This document shows, in pieces, positions 28,300 through 36,887 of a DNA stretch of 64,000 bases. The position numbers and the translations under genes are program-made. The notes under the pieces were generated by a model. It had not been told where the DNA came from, did no database searches, and saw only the letters and a program-made list of their open reading frames with translations. The DNA lies in the NCBI RefSeq assembly GCF_027627455.1, contig NZ_CP115483.1, positions 4,836,001-4,900,000 on the forward strand, in the 5' to 3' direction. Within the stretch, counting starts at the first letter, position 1. Each line of letters starts with the position of its first letter. The DNA comes from Sphingobacterium sp. SYP-B4668 (GTDB taxonomy: Bacteria > Bacteroidota > Bacteroidia > Sphingobacteriales > Sphingobacteriaceae).

Positions 28300-28412
28300 A
28301 CTAAATACTAGGGTCAAAAAGATAGATTTAGCTCTTTAAAAAGAGAAAATTAAACGGAATAACAAAAGCTAAAACGTTTTTAGGAAGCGGTCAAATGGAA
28401 GTTTCCTAAGAA

Positions 28413-28430
28413 CTATCCTGTGCTATCCTT
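28413..28430 (-). promoter_or_regulatory. Distal tandem operator copy upstream of operon B
   Basis: Two CTATCCT units at 28413-28419 and 28423-28429 (period 10) match the core of the other operators almost perfectly. No -7-like element lies 21-22 bp downstream, so this is an auxiliary site about 120 bp upstream of the proximal one. Confidence 0.45.
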
Positions 28431-28445
28431 ATTCGCCCACACCAC

Positions 28446-28481
28446 AAAAAAAAGACGTGTTTCAACAAATCGAAACACGTC
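28446..28481 (-). terminator. Rho-independent terminator of the rha operon
   Basis: A 10-bp perfect stem (28454-28463 with 28472-28481) is followed in the minus direction by eight T (plus-strand A8 at 28446-28453). It lies 64 bp past the rhaB stop codon and closes rhaT-rhaEW-rhaI-rhaB. Confidence 0.85.
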
Positions 28482-28545
28482 ATTCATTTATTCTGAATAA
28501 AAAAATTGATAATACTGAATTACTTCTCTTAGTGAGTAAGATTAC

Positions 28546-29913
28546 TTAGGATTCACCTCCTCTATAAAACCGAAGTTCTATAATATCACTTGGAATTGTA
28601 TGTTCGTTCCAGTGATTATGCATCACTAAGGCAGCACCTATGGCTGTCGCTTGGGCCATGGAAGCCGCGTAGACCTCGACATCACTAAATGTCTTGGCAA
28701 TCAAATTCATATAGATATTATTTTTACTGAACCCGCCGTCGACAAATATCCGACGTATTTTCTGATCTCCAAGCACGAGGTTAGTCGCGACAACTTGTGA
28801 AGCCACCAGGTCCAATATAAGGGCATGATAAGCGACTATACTATCTTCGAAATCAGACAATACACGTTGACCAAAAGCAGCTAAAGAAGTGCCATCAAAT
28901 GTAAATCGCGTTTGCAGATCATCTATAATTTCCCAGTCTACATTTATATTCCTGAATTTAGCAGTGGTTACATCAAAGTGGTCTGCAATCCGCTTGAGCT
29001 GAATCTCATGCTCATGACCTGCGAATAGACGAGAAGCTTTTACAGGTACGCCTGTATACGTCATGTAAAAAAGACAGTCTTGATTTAACTCATCGGGTGT
29101 CAGTGTATCGTTATTAAACGGATTGAAAGAAATACACCATGTGCCCGTTGATATAAGGATAAAAGGCTCCTTGAAATTCAATATATAAGGAATTAAAGCT
29201 GCTGAACTATCATGCAATCCAATGCCAACAGAATAATTGCTACCAGGAAAAGTCGCGGGAAATACCGCTTCTCCTTTGACTATAGGAGCAAGTTTGTCAA
29301 TGAGCCCCTCACTAATGACCCAATCATGATAGCTTTGCTTACTAAAGTCCCATAGGGCCGTATGGCAACCAATACTAGTCATATCCGAATATATTTGTCC
29401 GGAGACAAGGTAGCTGAGGTATTGAGGAAGGTGGAGGCTATACTTTAGCCGTTTAAAAACTTCAGGGTTACGTTGTTTTAGACGATACAATTGGAAGCCG
29501 GAATTCAAGCTCCCTAAAGAGGGAGAAGCTGTATCTAATAAGAACTGTTCACGGCCACCAAATTTCGCATAGATTTGATCCTGAAGCTCCTCTGGATAGG
29601 CCTTTAGATAGTTATATAGCGGAGTGAGTGGCCGCCCATCCTCATCCAAATGCACCAAACTTGCCCCATACGAAGTAAAATTTATAGCCTTGACATCAAA
29701 TTGCCTCTTCGTAAAAACCTCATGCAGAGAATCAAATATAGAAAGTCTAAGACTTTCTATATTCTCACACGGATCGCCGTCTTCATCAACAGTTTCTATA
29801 AAACGAGCTGTCCGTTCAAATACGAGATTGTAATGTTCATCAAATAGGAATAATTTTTTATTGGTTTTACCTACATCGAATATTGCGATGGTGGGAATCA
29901 GACTCCGTTCCAT
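28546..29913 (-). CDS. rhaB: FGGY-family L-rhamnulokinase-type sugar kinase
   Basis: This 455-residue FGGY carbohydrate kinase has an N-terminal phosphate-1 motif IAIFDVGKTNKKLFLFDE, a central ISTGTWCISFNP (phosphate-2-like), and a C-terminal IFVDGGFSKNNIYMNLIA adenosine-binding motif with QATAIGAALV. It phosphorylates L-rhamnulose to L-rhamnulose-1-phosphate with ATP in the cytosol. The specificity is taken from context: it lies 2 bp after rhaI and shares an operon with the rhamnulose-1-P aldolase. The sequence is of the Bacteroidota rhamnulokinase type and is shorter than E. coli RhaB (489). It is the last gene of the operon, followed by a strong terminator. Confidence 0.87.
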   Translation of the reverse strand: MERSLIPTIAIFDVGKTNKKLFLFDEHYNLVFERTARFIETVDEDGDPCENIESLRLSIFDSLHEVFTKRQFDVKAINFTSYGASLVHLDEDGRPLTPLYNYLKAYPEELQDQIYAKFGGREQFLLDTASPSLGSLNSGFQLYRLKQRNPEVFKRLKYSLHLPQYLSYLVSGQIYSDMTSIGCHTALWDFSKQSYHDWVISEGLIDKLAPIVKGEAVFPATFPGSNYSVGIGLHDSSAALIPYILNFKEPFILISTGTWCISFNPFNNDTLTPDELNQDCLFYMTYTGVPVKASRLFAGHEHEIQLKRIADHFDVTTAKFRNINVDWEIIDDLQTRFTFDGTSLAAFGQRVLSDFEDSIVAYHALILDLVASQVVATNLVLGDQKIRRIFVDGGFSKNNIYMNLIAKTFSDVEVYAASMAQATAIGAALVMHNHWNEHTIPSDIIELRFYRGGES

Positions 29914-29915
29914 GC

Positions 29916-31190
29916 CTATAGTCCAGTCGCGATTGAATCCACACCTCTCTCCTCAGTCAATTGTCTACGGACATCCAGCTCCTTAAACAACCCAATAGGG
30001 TCTAGGGCTGCGCCACTTCGCAATCTTGCTTCGGCCAAAAGGGATCGTACATCCGTTCGAAAAGCGTATTGTAATATTTCCTGAGCTTGAATGACATCAT
30101 TCTCCTGCTGTGCAATCCTCAGAGCTTTGCGATCTACAAGCAGGGCTTGTGCATATGCAATTTTTATAGCTTCCACAGATTGCAATAAATCAATAAGAGG
30201 ATCTTTCTGATTATGTGATGCATCTATCATCCACCCCAGTCCTGTTGCATGGTCTAGGCCATTCAAATCCATCCCATCAACCAGTTCATTAAATATCAAA
30301 AAGAGTTGATAGGGTTTGATACTGCCTGCAGTAAGGTCGTCATCCGCATACTTACTGTCATTAAAGTGAAATCCACCTAGCTTACCTTCCATCAATAGTA
30401 GAGATACGATCTGCTCAATATTCGCATTGGGAAGATGATGCCCTAAGTCAACCAATGTGTATGCCTTCTCACCCAATTTATTAGCCAATAGCAGGGACTG
30501 CCCCCAATCGGCGATAGTAGTAGAATAGAAATAGGGTTCGAAGCACTTGTATTCGATAAACATTTTCCAGCCCTCGGGAAGGTGTTTGTATATTTCACCC
30601 AGGCTTTCTAACGTATTTTGGAAAGCTTCACGAAAGTTAAGCTGTCCTGGAAAAGAAGATCCATCAGCTAACCAGATGGTCAGCGCTGTCGACCCTAGAG
30701 CAACCCCCTGTCGAATAACTTCAATATTATGATCGATGGCCTGTCTTCTAACTGCAGGATTGACATGGTGTAATGAACCATATTTATAACTATATTGCTG
30801 ACCGGGTTGATCTTGAAAAGTATTGGAATTGACCGCATCAAACTTTAACCCATAAGATGCTGCCAACTGTTTAATACTTTCGATGTCTTTTGGTATATCC
30901 CAAGGAATGTGAAGGGATATTGCGCCACTTGACTTATTTAAAGCGTGTAACAACCCAACATCTTCAATCTTCTGATCAAGAGTTGCAGGTTCACCCCCAC
31001 CAGAAAAACGACCAAATCGAGTTCCGCCAGTCCCCAATGCCCAGCTTGGGATACCAATTTGGAATGCCATGAGTTTTTGAAGTACCAGCTCGTAATTAAG
31101 GATGTCTTCTTTTATAAAATTAAATTTTCGGATGTGCGTGTACAAAAGTGACTCATTGTGTTGGTCAATATGCTTTTGCTCTATTCTCAT
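29916..31190 (-). CDS. rhaI: L-rhamnose isomerase (RhaI type)
   Basis: This 424-residue TIM-barrel sugar isomerase is of the RhaI class (Pseudomonas stutzeri-like), which is distinct from E. coli RhaA. Candidate metal ligands lie in MFIEYKCFEPYFYS (Glu), YTLVDLGHHLPNANIEQ (Asp, His) and GGFHFNDSKYADDDLTAG (His, Asp). The N-terminal GIPSWALGTGGTRFGRF loop is characteristic. It converts L-rhamnose to L-rhamnulose in the cytosol. It lies 71 bp after the aldolase/dehydrogenase gene, with a 14-bp-stem hairpin in the gap, and 2 bp before rhaB. Confidence 0.92.
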   Translation of the reverse strand: MRIEQKHIDQHNESLLYTHIRKFNFIKEDILNYELVLQKLMAFQIGIPSWALGTGGTRFGRFSGGGEPATLDQKIEDVGLLHALNKSSGAISLHIPWDIPKDIESIKQLAASYGLKFDAVNSNTFQDQPGQQYSYKYGSLHHVNPAVRRQAIDHNIEVIRQGVALGSTALTIWLADGSSFPGQLNFREAFQNTLESLGEIYKHLPEGWKMFIEYKCFEPYFYSTTIADWGQSLLLANKLGEKAYTLVDLGHHLPNANIEQIVSLLLMEGKLGGFHFNDSKYADDDLTAGSIKPYQLFLIFNELVDGMDLNGLDHATGLGWMIDASHNQKDPLIDLLQSVEAIKIAYAQALLVDRKALRIAQQENDVIQAQEILQYAFRTDVRSLLAEARLRSGAALDPIGLFKELDVRRQLTEERGVDSIATGL

Positions 31191-31218
31191 GTTTATATCA
31201 ATTTTAGGTTTATTACTG

Positions 31219-31263
31219 AAATTACATAAATACCTATTATACTTCCCAATATTTATGTAATTT
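31219..31263 (-). terminator. Intercistronic hairpin between rhaEW and rhaI
   Basis: A perfect 14-bp inverted repeat (31219-31232 with 31250-31263) has a 17-nt loop and overlaps the stop codon of the upstream gene. It is AT-rich and not followed by a long T-tract, so partial termination or mRNA processing is more likely than full termination. Confidence 0.45.
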
Positions 31264-33376
31264 ATCGAACAAATGCCATCGCTACTCCACCGTCTACATT
31301 AAGTACATTGCCTGTAGACTTATTGAGCAGTCCGCCAACAAAGGCAAAACAAGCGTTTGCAATATCGTCTGGCAAAATAATCTCGTTTAATAATGTTCGT
31401 TTAGCATAGTAAGCCGGTAATTCTTCAACTGTAATACCATACGCCTTGGCCCGTCCTTCAGCCCAGCCTCCAGACCAGATATTGCTGTCCGAGATAACGG
31501 CATCAGGATTCACGACATTTACCCGTATTTTTGCTTCACCTAGTTCTGCGGCATTTAATCTACTAAGATGTAGTTGAGCAGCCTTTGCACTCCCATAACC
31601 CGCGTTATTAGGTCCACTTACCAAGGCATTTTTACTCACGATATTAATAACATCTCCTCCTATTCCCTGTGCTTTTAAAATTTTAACAGCGGCTTGCGTT
31701 ACAAAAAACTGTCCTTTAGCCAAAATATCATATAACAGATCCCAATCCTTTTCGGTATGCTCTTCTATCGTCTTCGATATCGAGATACCCGCATTGTTCA
31801 CGATGATATCTACACCACCGAAAGATAAAGAGGCTTCACGCATTGCCGAAGTAATTTGCGCTTCGTTGGTGACATCAAGTAAACATGTGCATACGGCATC
31901 CCGACCAAAAAGTCTTACAAACTCCGCAAAGGTGGAATCGAGTCGCTCCTTATTCACGTCATTCAGGACTACAACTGCTCCTTCTGCTACAAATTTTTTA
32001 GCAATGGCTTTTCCAATTCCACCGGCACTACCTGTAATCAGAGCAATCTTACCTGAAAGCGCCTTCGGCTTAGGCATCCGTTGTAATTTGGCTTCTTCTA
32101 ACAACCAATACTCTATGTTAAAAGCTTCTTGCCTTGGCAGGGAAGTATATGACGAGACAGCTTCTGCTCCTCGCATTACATTTATAGCATTAATGTAAAA
32201 CTCGGACGCAACTCGGGCTGTTTGTTTATCTTTTGCGAACGAGAACATCCCGACTCCTGGGAATAGGATAATAACTGGATTGGCATCTCGCATAGCAGGG
32301 CTATCAGGATGTTTACAGGTTTCATAGTACGTTTTGTACATATCCCTATACTCTTGATAGACCGGCAAAAGTCTAGCTTTAACGCCCGCAACATCTGTCA
32401 AATCATCCTCTTTATCCAAATTTAATATCAAAGGTTGAATCTTGGTTCTCAAGAAATGATCTGGACAACTCGTACCGAGGGGCGCCAATCTGTCCAAGTC
32501 ATATGAATCAATATATTCCAATACACGAGCATCATCTGTAAAATGTCCTACCATGTGTCGTTCACTGGAACAAAAGCCTCTTAAAATTGGTGCCAAAGCT
32601 GCTGCCTGTGATTTCCGTCTATCCTCCGAAAGCGGAGTGACTTTCTGACCACCAAATACGGGTCTATTCTTTCCTTCATGTTGATGCAGATATTCTGCGC
32701 ATTTCTCGATGACTTCCAAAGAATTAATATAGCATTCATAAGCCGTATCTCCCCATGTAAATAGGCCATGTGAACCGAGCATAATCCCTTTGATACCTGG
32801 ATTTTTATTCAAACATTCACGCAATTGCAAACCCAAATCAAACCCAGGCTTTTGCCACCCGACCCAACCAATCTGACCATTAAACAGCTCCTGTGTTATG
32901 CGCTCACCATCGGCAGCGGCCGCTATTGCAATAGCGGCATCAGGATGAAGGTGATCAATATGCTTAAACGGTAAAAATCCGTGTAAGGGGGTATCAATAG
33001 AAGGTGCCTTAGATTGCAAATCAAAAATGCAATGATTGAACAATTCAACCATTTCGTCCTCGTGATCCAGACCTTTATAAATATGCTCTAGGTTTCGCAG
33101 ACGGTTTACGTATAGCGCAGCTAATCCGGATTTCTGCAGCGTGCCAATATCACCACCCGATCCTTTTATCCACATCACCTCTGTCTGCTCACCAGTCAAT
33201 GGATCCTTTTCAATCACCTTACAGGAGGTATTACCCCCGCCATAGTTTGTGATTCTCAGATCCGATCCTAGTAAGTTTGACCGATACAACAACAAGGCAA
33301 CTTCATCCCCCTCGATGGTCTTAGCTTTTTCTTCGTCCCACAAATAGTTGACGTACTGAAATGTTTTCAATTCCAT
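31262..33376 (-). CDS. rhaEW: Bifunctional rhamnulose-1-phosphate aldolase / L-lactaldehyde dehydrogenase
   Basis: This 704-residue fusion has an N-terminal class II aldolase/adducin domain (about 1-420) with IKGSGGDIGTL, HIDHLHPDAAIAIAAA (metal-binding His pair) and GIMLGSHGLFTWG. The C-terminal short-chain dehydrogenase domain (about 440-704) has the NAD-binding ALITGSAGGIGKAIA, VNNAG, and the catalytic YGSAK (Tyr-x3-Lys). It splits L-rhamnulose-1-P into DHAP and L-lactaldehyde and oxidises the latter to L-lactate; this RhaEW fusion is known from several rhamnose-using bacteria. It explains why no separate rhaD or fucO-type gene is seen here. The gap to the upstream rhaT is 16 bp. Confidence 0.93.
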   Translation of the reverse strand: MELKTFQYVNYLWDEEKAKTIEGDEVALLLYRSNLLGSDLRITNYGGGNTSCKVIEKDPLTGEQTEVMWIKGSGGDIGTLQKSGLAALYVNRLRNLEHIYKGLDHEDEMVELFNHCIFDLQSKAPSIDTPLHGFLPFKHIDHLHPDAAIAIAAAADGERITQELFNGQIGWVGWQKPGFDLGLQLRECLNKNPGIKGIMLGSHGLFTWGDTAYECYINSLEVIEKCAEYLHQHEGKNRPVFGGQKVTPLSEDRRKSQAAALAPILRGFCSSERHMVGHFTDDARVLEYIDSYDLDRLAPLGTSCPDHFLRTKIQPLILNLDKEDDLTDVAGVKARLLPVYQEYRDMYKTYYETCKHPDSPAMRDANPVIILFPGVGMFSFAKDKQTARVASEFYINAINVMRGAEAVSSYTSLPRQEAFNIEYWLLEEAKLQRMPKPKALSGKIALITGSAGGIGKAIAKKFVAEGAVVVLNDVNKERLDSTFAEFVRLFGRDAVCTCLLDVTNEAQITSAMREASLSFGGVDIIVNNAGISISKTIEEHTEKDWDLLYDILAKGQFFVTQAAVKILKAQGIGGDVINIVSKNALVSGPNNAGYGSAKAAQLHLSRLNAAELGEAKIRVNVVNPDAVISDSNIWSGGWAEGRAKAYGITVEELPAYYAKRTLLNEIILPDDIANACFAFVGGLLNKSTGNVLNVDGGVAMAFVR

Positions 33377-33392
33377 ATGTATATTTAAATGA

Positions 33393-34466
33393 TTATTCTA
33401 ATGTTTTTGCTAATCCCACGACACAAATAGATAGGATAATGGTCACTATACCTGCTATAATTGCGCGATAGGTGGACTTACTCACTCCCTTCCATTCTTT
33501 CAATGCTATTCCCCAAGCATTGGAAATCAATATGATAAAAGCCATGTGTAATATCCATGAACTGGCACCATTACCTAGACGACTCTCTCCCATTCCATAA
33601 AAAAAGAACTGCAAGTACCAGGTCGTCCCTGCTAAAGCACATAGTAATATGTTTTTGGCTAAAGGCGAAGAAGATTTAGTGTAATCCGTATATGTCTTAT
33701 TCTTCATCAAGAGATATAAGCACCACAGAAAATTAGTCGTAAATCCCCCCCATAAGATGACCACATAGGTCACATTATTCTGATATAAAAATTCGCCCTG
33801 CCCTGGATTGGCTGACTTCCAAAGATTATTTGCAATTTCTGCCATTGGTTTTCCGGCCTCAATCCCAAAATTGAAACAAGCACTAAGTATCCCAGAAACA
33901 ATAGCTACCACGATACCTAAGGTAAAGTTATACTCAGGCCGTAGATCTTCAGATTGGCTTTTTATACCTCTCTCCTTAAGCATACCTGCATATCCACATA
34001 GATAAATACCAACCACACAAATCAAAAGACCAATCATCACACATATCCCGGGACCGGTTGATAAGAAATAATCTATTCCGTGCTTTCCTATTGTTTCATT
34101 AAAGAAGTAATAGACTGCGGGCATTAGGGAACCAAAGACCATACTTAACCCCAACATAATACTGCTTCCCAGAGATACCCCGAGATACCGGACTCCCAAC
34201 CCATAGGTCAATCCGCCTATACCCCACAATAGTCCAAAAAGAAATGTATAACCAAGCGTATTGGAATCACTATCTCTTATAATATTCCAAAAGTTAGGAA
34301 TCGTGATATAGGCTGCAATGGGCGGAACAATAATCCACGAAAAAACACCTCCCAGTATCCACATGGATTCCCAAGACCAAGCTTTGACCTTTTTATACGG
34401 TACATAAAAACTTCCGGAAGCGAATCCTCCGATAAAATGAAATAATACTCCAGCTATTGCGTTCAT
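33393..34466 (-). CDS. rhaT: L-rhamnose/H+ symporter RhaT
   Basis: This 357-residue integral membrane protein has about ten hydrophobic helices. The N-terminus GVLFHFIGGFASGSFYVPYKK and later GTTWYLQFFFYGMG are typical of the RhaT family in the drug/metabolite transporter superfamily. It carries L-rhamnose with protons across the inner membrane. It is the first gene of the rha operon, so sugar uptake and breakdown are co-expressed. The divergent upstream region holds a period-10 CAGTT repeat and a -7-like element. Confidence 0.93.
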   Translation of the reverse strand: MNAIAGVLFHFIGGFASGSFYVPYKKVKAWSWESMWILGGVFSWIIVPPIAAYITIPNFWNIIRDSDSNTLGYTFLFGLLWGIGGLTYGLGVRYLGVSLGSSIMLGLSMVFGSLMPAVYYFFNETIGKHGIDYFLSTGPGICVMIGLLICVVGIYLCGYAGMLKERGIKSQSEDLRPEYNFTLGIVVAIVSGILSACFNFGIEAGKPMAEIANNLWKSANPGQGEFLYQNNVTYVVILWGGFTTNFLWCLYLLMKNKTYTDYTKSSSPLAKNILLCALAGTTWYLQFFFYGMGESRLGNGASSWILHMAFIILISNAWGIALKEWKGVSKSTYRAIIAGIVTIILSICVVGLAKTLE

Positions 34467-34520
34467 ATGTGTATTTGAAAGTTAATCTATTGATCTTAAT
34501 CTGTAATAATTAAACACTTG

Positions 34521-34560
34521 CAAATTATAGATTAGATCCTGCTCAACTGTTATGAACTGT
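34521..34560 (-). promoter_or_regulatory. Possible promoter/operator of the rha operon
   Basis: On the minus strand CAGTT repeats with period 10 (plus-strand AACTG at 34545-34549 and 34555-34559), followed by GAGCAGGATC and a TATAATTTG (34529-34521) close to the Bacteroidota -7 element. The repeat period equals that of the other rhamnose-locus operators, but the half-site and the spacing differ. Confidence 0.3.
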
Positions 34561-34725
34561 CATGTCTAAAAAATTAGGACATAAGCTTATGTCGGTAAGG
34601 ATCACCAAATAACATACTATTAGAAACAGGGAATCTACATTTGGGTTTTCTTCTCTACCATTTATTCGTATATTAGACGGAATTAGTAATTAAAAATACT
34701 TACTCAATTAGTATCTACACGGAAT

Positions 34726-35376
34726 ATGAAATACACTTATAACACAAATGATTCTATGAATTTCAAAAAACTATTTTGTTATATATCAACAATTTTATTA
34801 ACGATCATATCAGTGATGCCGACTAGTGGATTTGCACAAACGGGAACTTTTAAATACAGTAACGAAGGTTTAAAAAAGGGTACCATCGAAAGTCAATTCC
34901 AGCATCTAAATTATATTTCCAGAACCCAACCACCTTACAAGCTAATCCGTAGTGAGAATCTGGATATAATCAGACAAAACATCCGCGATAGCATCACTGT
35001 CCTAACAAAAGAAATTGCAACTTTAAAATCTTCGTCAAGCAATGTAGCCGCAAACACCAAAGCACTACAAGACTCTTTGGGCAACGTCGCACAAGAATTA
35101 CAGCAAGAGCAAGCAAAAACAGACAGCATTTCCTTTTTAGGCATTCCATTCTCCAAATCAACCTATCATATGCTGGTCTGGACCTTAATCATCGTATTTG
35201 GACTTCTATTCTTAATCATGCTTGCTTCATTTCGCAAAGCGAAAGTAGATACTGTGGAGCATAAGAAAACGGCGGAACAAGTTCAAGATGAACTGCAAAC
35301 GCTTCGAAAAAAATCAATAGAAAACGAACAAAAATTACGCCGTCAACTTCAAGATGAGCTCAATAAAAGGTTATAA
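34726..35376 (+). CDS. Conserved Bacteroidota membrane protein with coiled coil (function unknown)
   Basis: This protein has 216 residues from ATG 34726. A second ATG at 34756 (MNFKKLF) would give a cleaner signal peptide ending SGFAQ and may be the true start. The mature part has a helical coiled-coil stretch (about 70-125), one strong transmembrane helix (about 150-170, LVWTLIIVFGLLFLIMLASF) and a charged coiled-coil tail ending ENEQKLRRQLQDELNKRL. This tail is typical of a widespread Bacteroidota family that databases often misname tRNA (guanine-N1)-methyltransferase; no methyltransferase motif is visible. It stands alone on the plus strand, divergent from rhaT, and ends in a perfect hairpin terminator. 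Confidence 0.8.
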   Translation: MKYTYNTNDSMNFKKLFCYISTILLTIISVMPTSGFAQTGTFKYSNEGLKKGTIESQFQHLNYISRTQPPYKLIRSENLDIIRQNIRDSITVLTKEIATLKSSSSNVAANTKALQDSLGNVAQELQQEQAKTDSISFLGIPFSKSTYHMLVWTLIIVFGLLFLIMLASFRKAKVDTVEHKKTAEQVQDELQTLRKKSIENEQKLRRQLQDELNKRL

Positions 35377-35408
35377 GAAAAGCGGGCAAATGCCCGCTTT
35401 TCTTATAA
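35371..35408. terminator. Bidirectional terminator between convergent genes
   Basis: A perfect 18-bp stem with an AA loop pairs TTATAAGAAAAGCGGGCA with its complement. It overlaps the last codons and stop of the plus-strand gene. The A/T-rich outer arms supply T-tracts in both directions, which suits the converging SusD gene at 35448. Confidence 0.85.
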
Positions 35409-35447
35409 TATAACCCATTGATGACATTAGGCATATTTAAACATGTA

Positions 35448-36818
35448 TCAATAGCCCGGATTTTGTGTAAGTCCAGTTCCCAAACCTATTTGTGCAGACG
35501 GGATAGGATATAAAAGAAATCTTTCGTCGGTCAGACTCTCATATTTTTTGAGTGCGAGCTTGGTCCTACCGAAATCAAACCAGGTCTCACCTTCAAACAT
35601 AAGTTCCTTTTCTTTTTCTTCTTGTACCGCTACGATAAATTCCTCCAGATTGGGATACGCATTGATAGGTACCGTAACTCCAGCGCGGTCCTGAACGGCT
35701 TTCAACGAGTTGTAAGCAGCTGTGCTTACACCATTATCTACTCGACCCTGAGCTTCAGCGTGGATTAAGTAAATCTCTGCCAGTCGAATAGCGGTTACAT
35801 TTTGGCTGGCTGGCGAGAAATTAGGAAACTTTCCCATAAAGTACTTATCGTTATTGCCCTTTTTCACAGTGAAATTCTTTCGTTTGTCCTGCTCTGCGTA
35901 TATATCAAGAATTTCTGACTCCTTAGCAAAAAATAGTACACTTGCATTATCATTAGCTACTGCGGCAAGCGGATTTGTGACTTGATCGTCAAACTGGATT
36001 TCGAAAATGGCTTCGCTTGTGTTTTGTGTAGTCCAAATCGTACTAAATTCGGTAACTAAACCAAAACCGCCGGCTGTCAGCACTTCGTTTGCCAAATCTG
36101 CTGCTTTTTTATAGTCATTGGTAATAGAAGCTTGATATAAATATACCTTTGCCAGTAAAGCTTTGGCCGCCCAATGAGAAGCACGACCTTTAGCTGCATT
36201 GCCCGTATTGGGATTCTCTTCAGGAAGTGATACAATGGCATCTGTTAAATCCTTGACAACTTGCTCATAGAGGACTTCTTTATCAGACTCTTGAATATCA
36301 ATATTATCCCCTTCTTTGGTATAAGTAAGTTTTAGAGGGACTTTATTAAAAGCTCGTACGAGAAAAAAGTAATTCAACGCTCTAATAAACTTAGCTTCGC
36401 CAACAAGTATATTCTTCTTCTCTTCAGTAATCATCGCTTCCGTCATTTTTGGAACCTCCTCGATAACTTGATTGGCCGCATTTATTGTCGTATACAACGC
36501 CTGCCACATATTTGAAATCCATGGATTAATGGCTTGTATTTTATGTTCGGAGAAGTTTTCGTATTCAGGAAAGCTTGCTGAATGGCTTACATGTCTCGCT
36601 GAAAATTCAGGGACGACTATCACAGACTGACCAAAGGAAAATGAATTCATCATAGTCCGATATATCCCCAAAACAGCCGCATTTGCATTTGTCTCGGAAT
36701 TGAACAATTTATCTTGAGCAATTTGTCCCAAAGGATCACGATCTAAGAATTTATTACATGATGTCCCAAAAGAAGCCATCATGTAGACTAAGCAGATTAA
36801 TATTGTTTTATTTTTCAT
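35448..36818 (-). CDS. SusD/RagB-family lipoprotein (stand-alone pair)
   Basis: This 456-residue protein has a lipobox ASFGTSC (Cys about 21). SusD features include AANQVIEEVPKMTEAM, GEAKFIRALNYFFLVRAFNKVPL, the AAKALLAKVYLYQASI helix, RLAEIYLIHAEAQGRV and the C-terminal QEEKEKELMFEGETWFDFGRT helix, closing with TQNPGY. It is short for the family and lacks the RDPRF-type region of the rhamnose-locus SusDs, so it belongs to another subfamily. It binds a ligand for the SusC just upstream (69-bp gap). No glycosidase or regulator accompanies it, so the substrate cannot be guessed. Confidence 0.92.
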   Translation of the reverse strand: MKNKTILICLVYMMASFGTSCNKFLDRDPLGQIAQDKLFNSETNANAAVLGIYRTMMNSFSFGQSVIVVPEFSARHVSHSASFPEYENFSEHKIQAINPWISNMWQALYTTINAANQVIEEVPKMTEAMITEEKKNILVGEAKFIRALNYFFLVRAFNKVPLKLTYTKEGDNIDIQESDKEVLYEQVVKDLTDAIVSLPEENPNTGNAAKGRASHWAAKALLAKVYLYQASITNDYKKAADLANEVLTAGGFGLVTEFSTIWTTQNTSEAIFEIQFDDQVTNPLAAVANDNASVLFFAKESEILDIYAEQDKRKNFTVKKGNNDKYFMGKFPNFSPASQNVTAIRLAEIYLIHAEAQGRVDNGVSTAAYNSLKAVQDRAGVTVPINAYPNLEEFIVAVQEEKEKELMFEGETWFDFGRTKLALKKYESLTDERFLLYPIPSAQIGLGTGLTQNPGY

Positions 36819-36887
36819 TGGAATATTTTATTGTTAGAAATGGGGAATCTTGCTGCGAACAGATGTCGCATAGACCATTAGCAAATG

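Larger units (their letters stand above)
28135..28545. other. 411-bp intergenic region: operon B promoter and rha terminator
   Basis: No gene is visible. From left to right it holds an approximately 113-nt leader of operon B, a -7-like TAATTTTA (minus) at 28255-28262, operator repeats at 28285-28299 and 28416-28430, and the terminator of the rha operon at 28446-28481. Confidence 0.6.
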
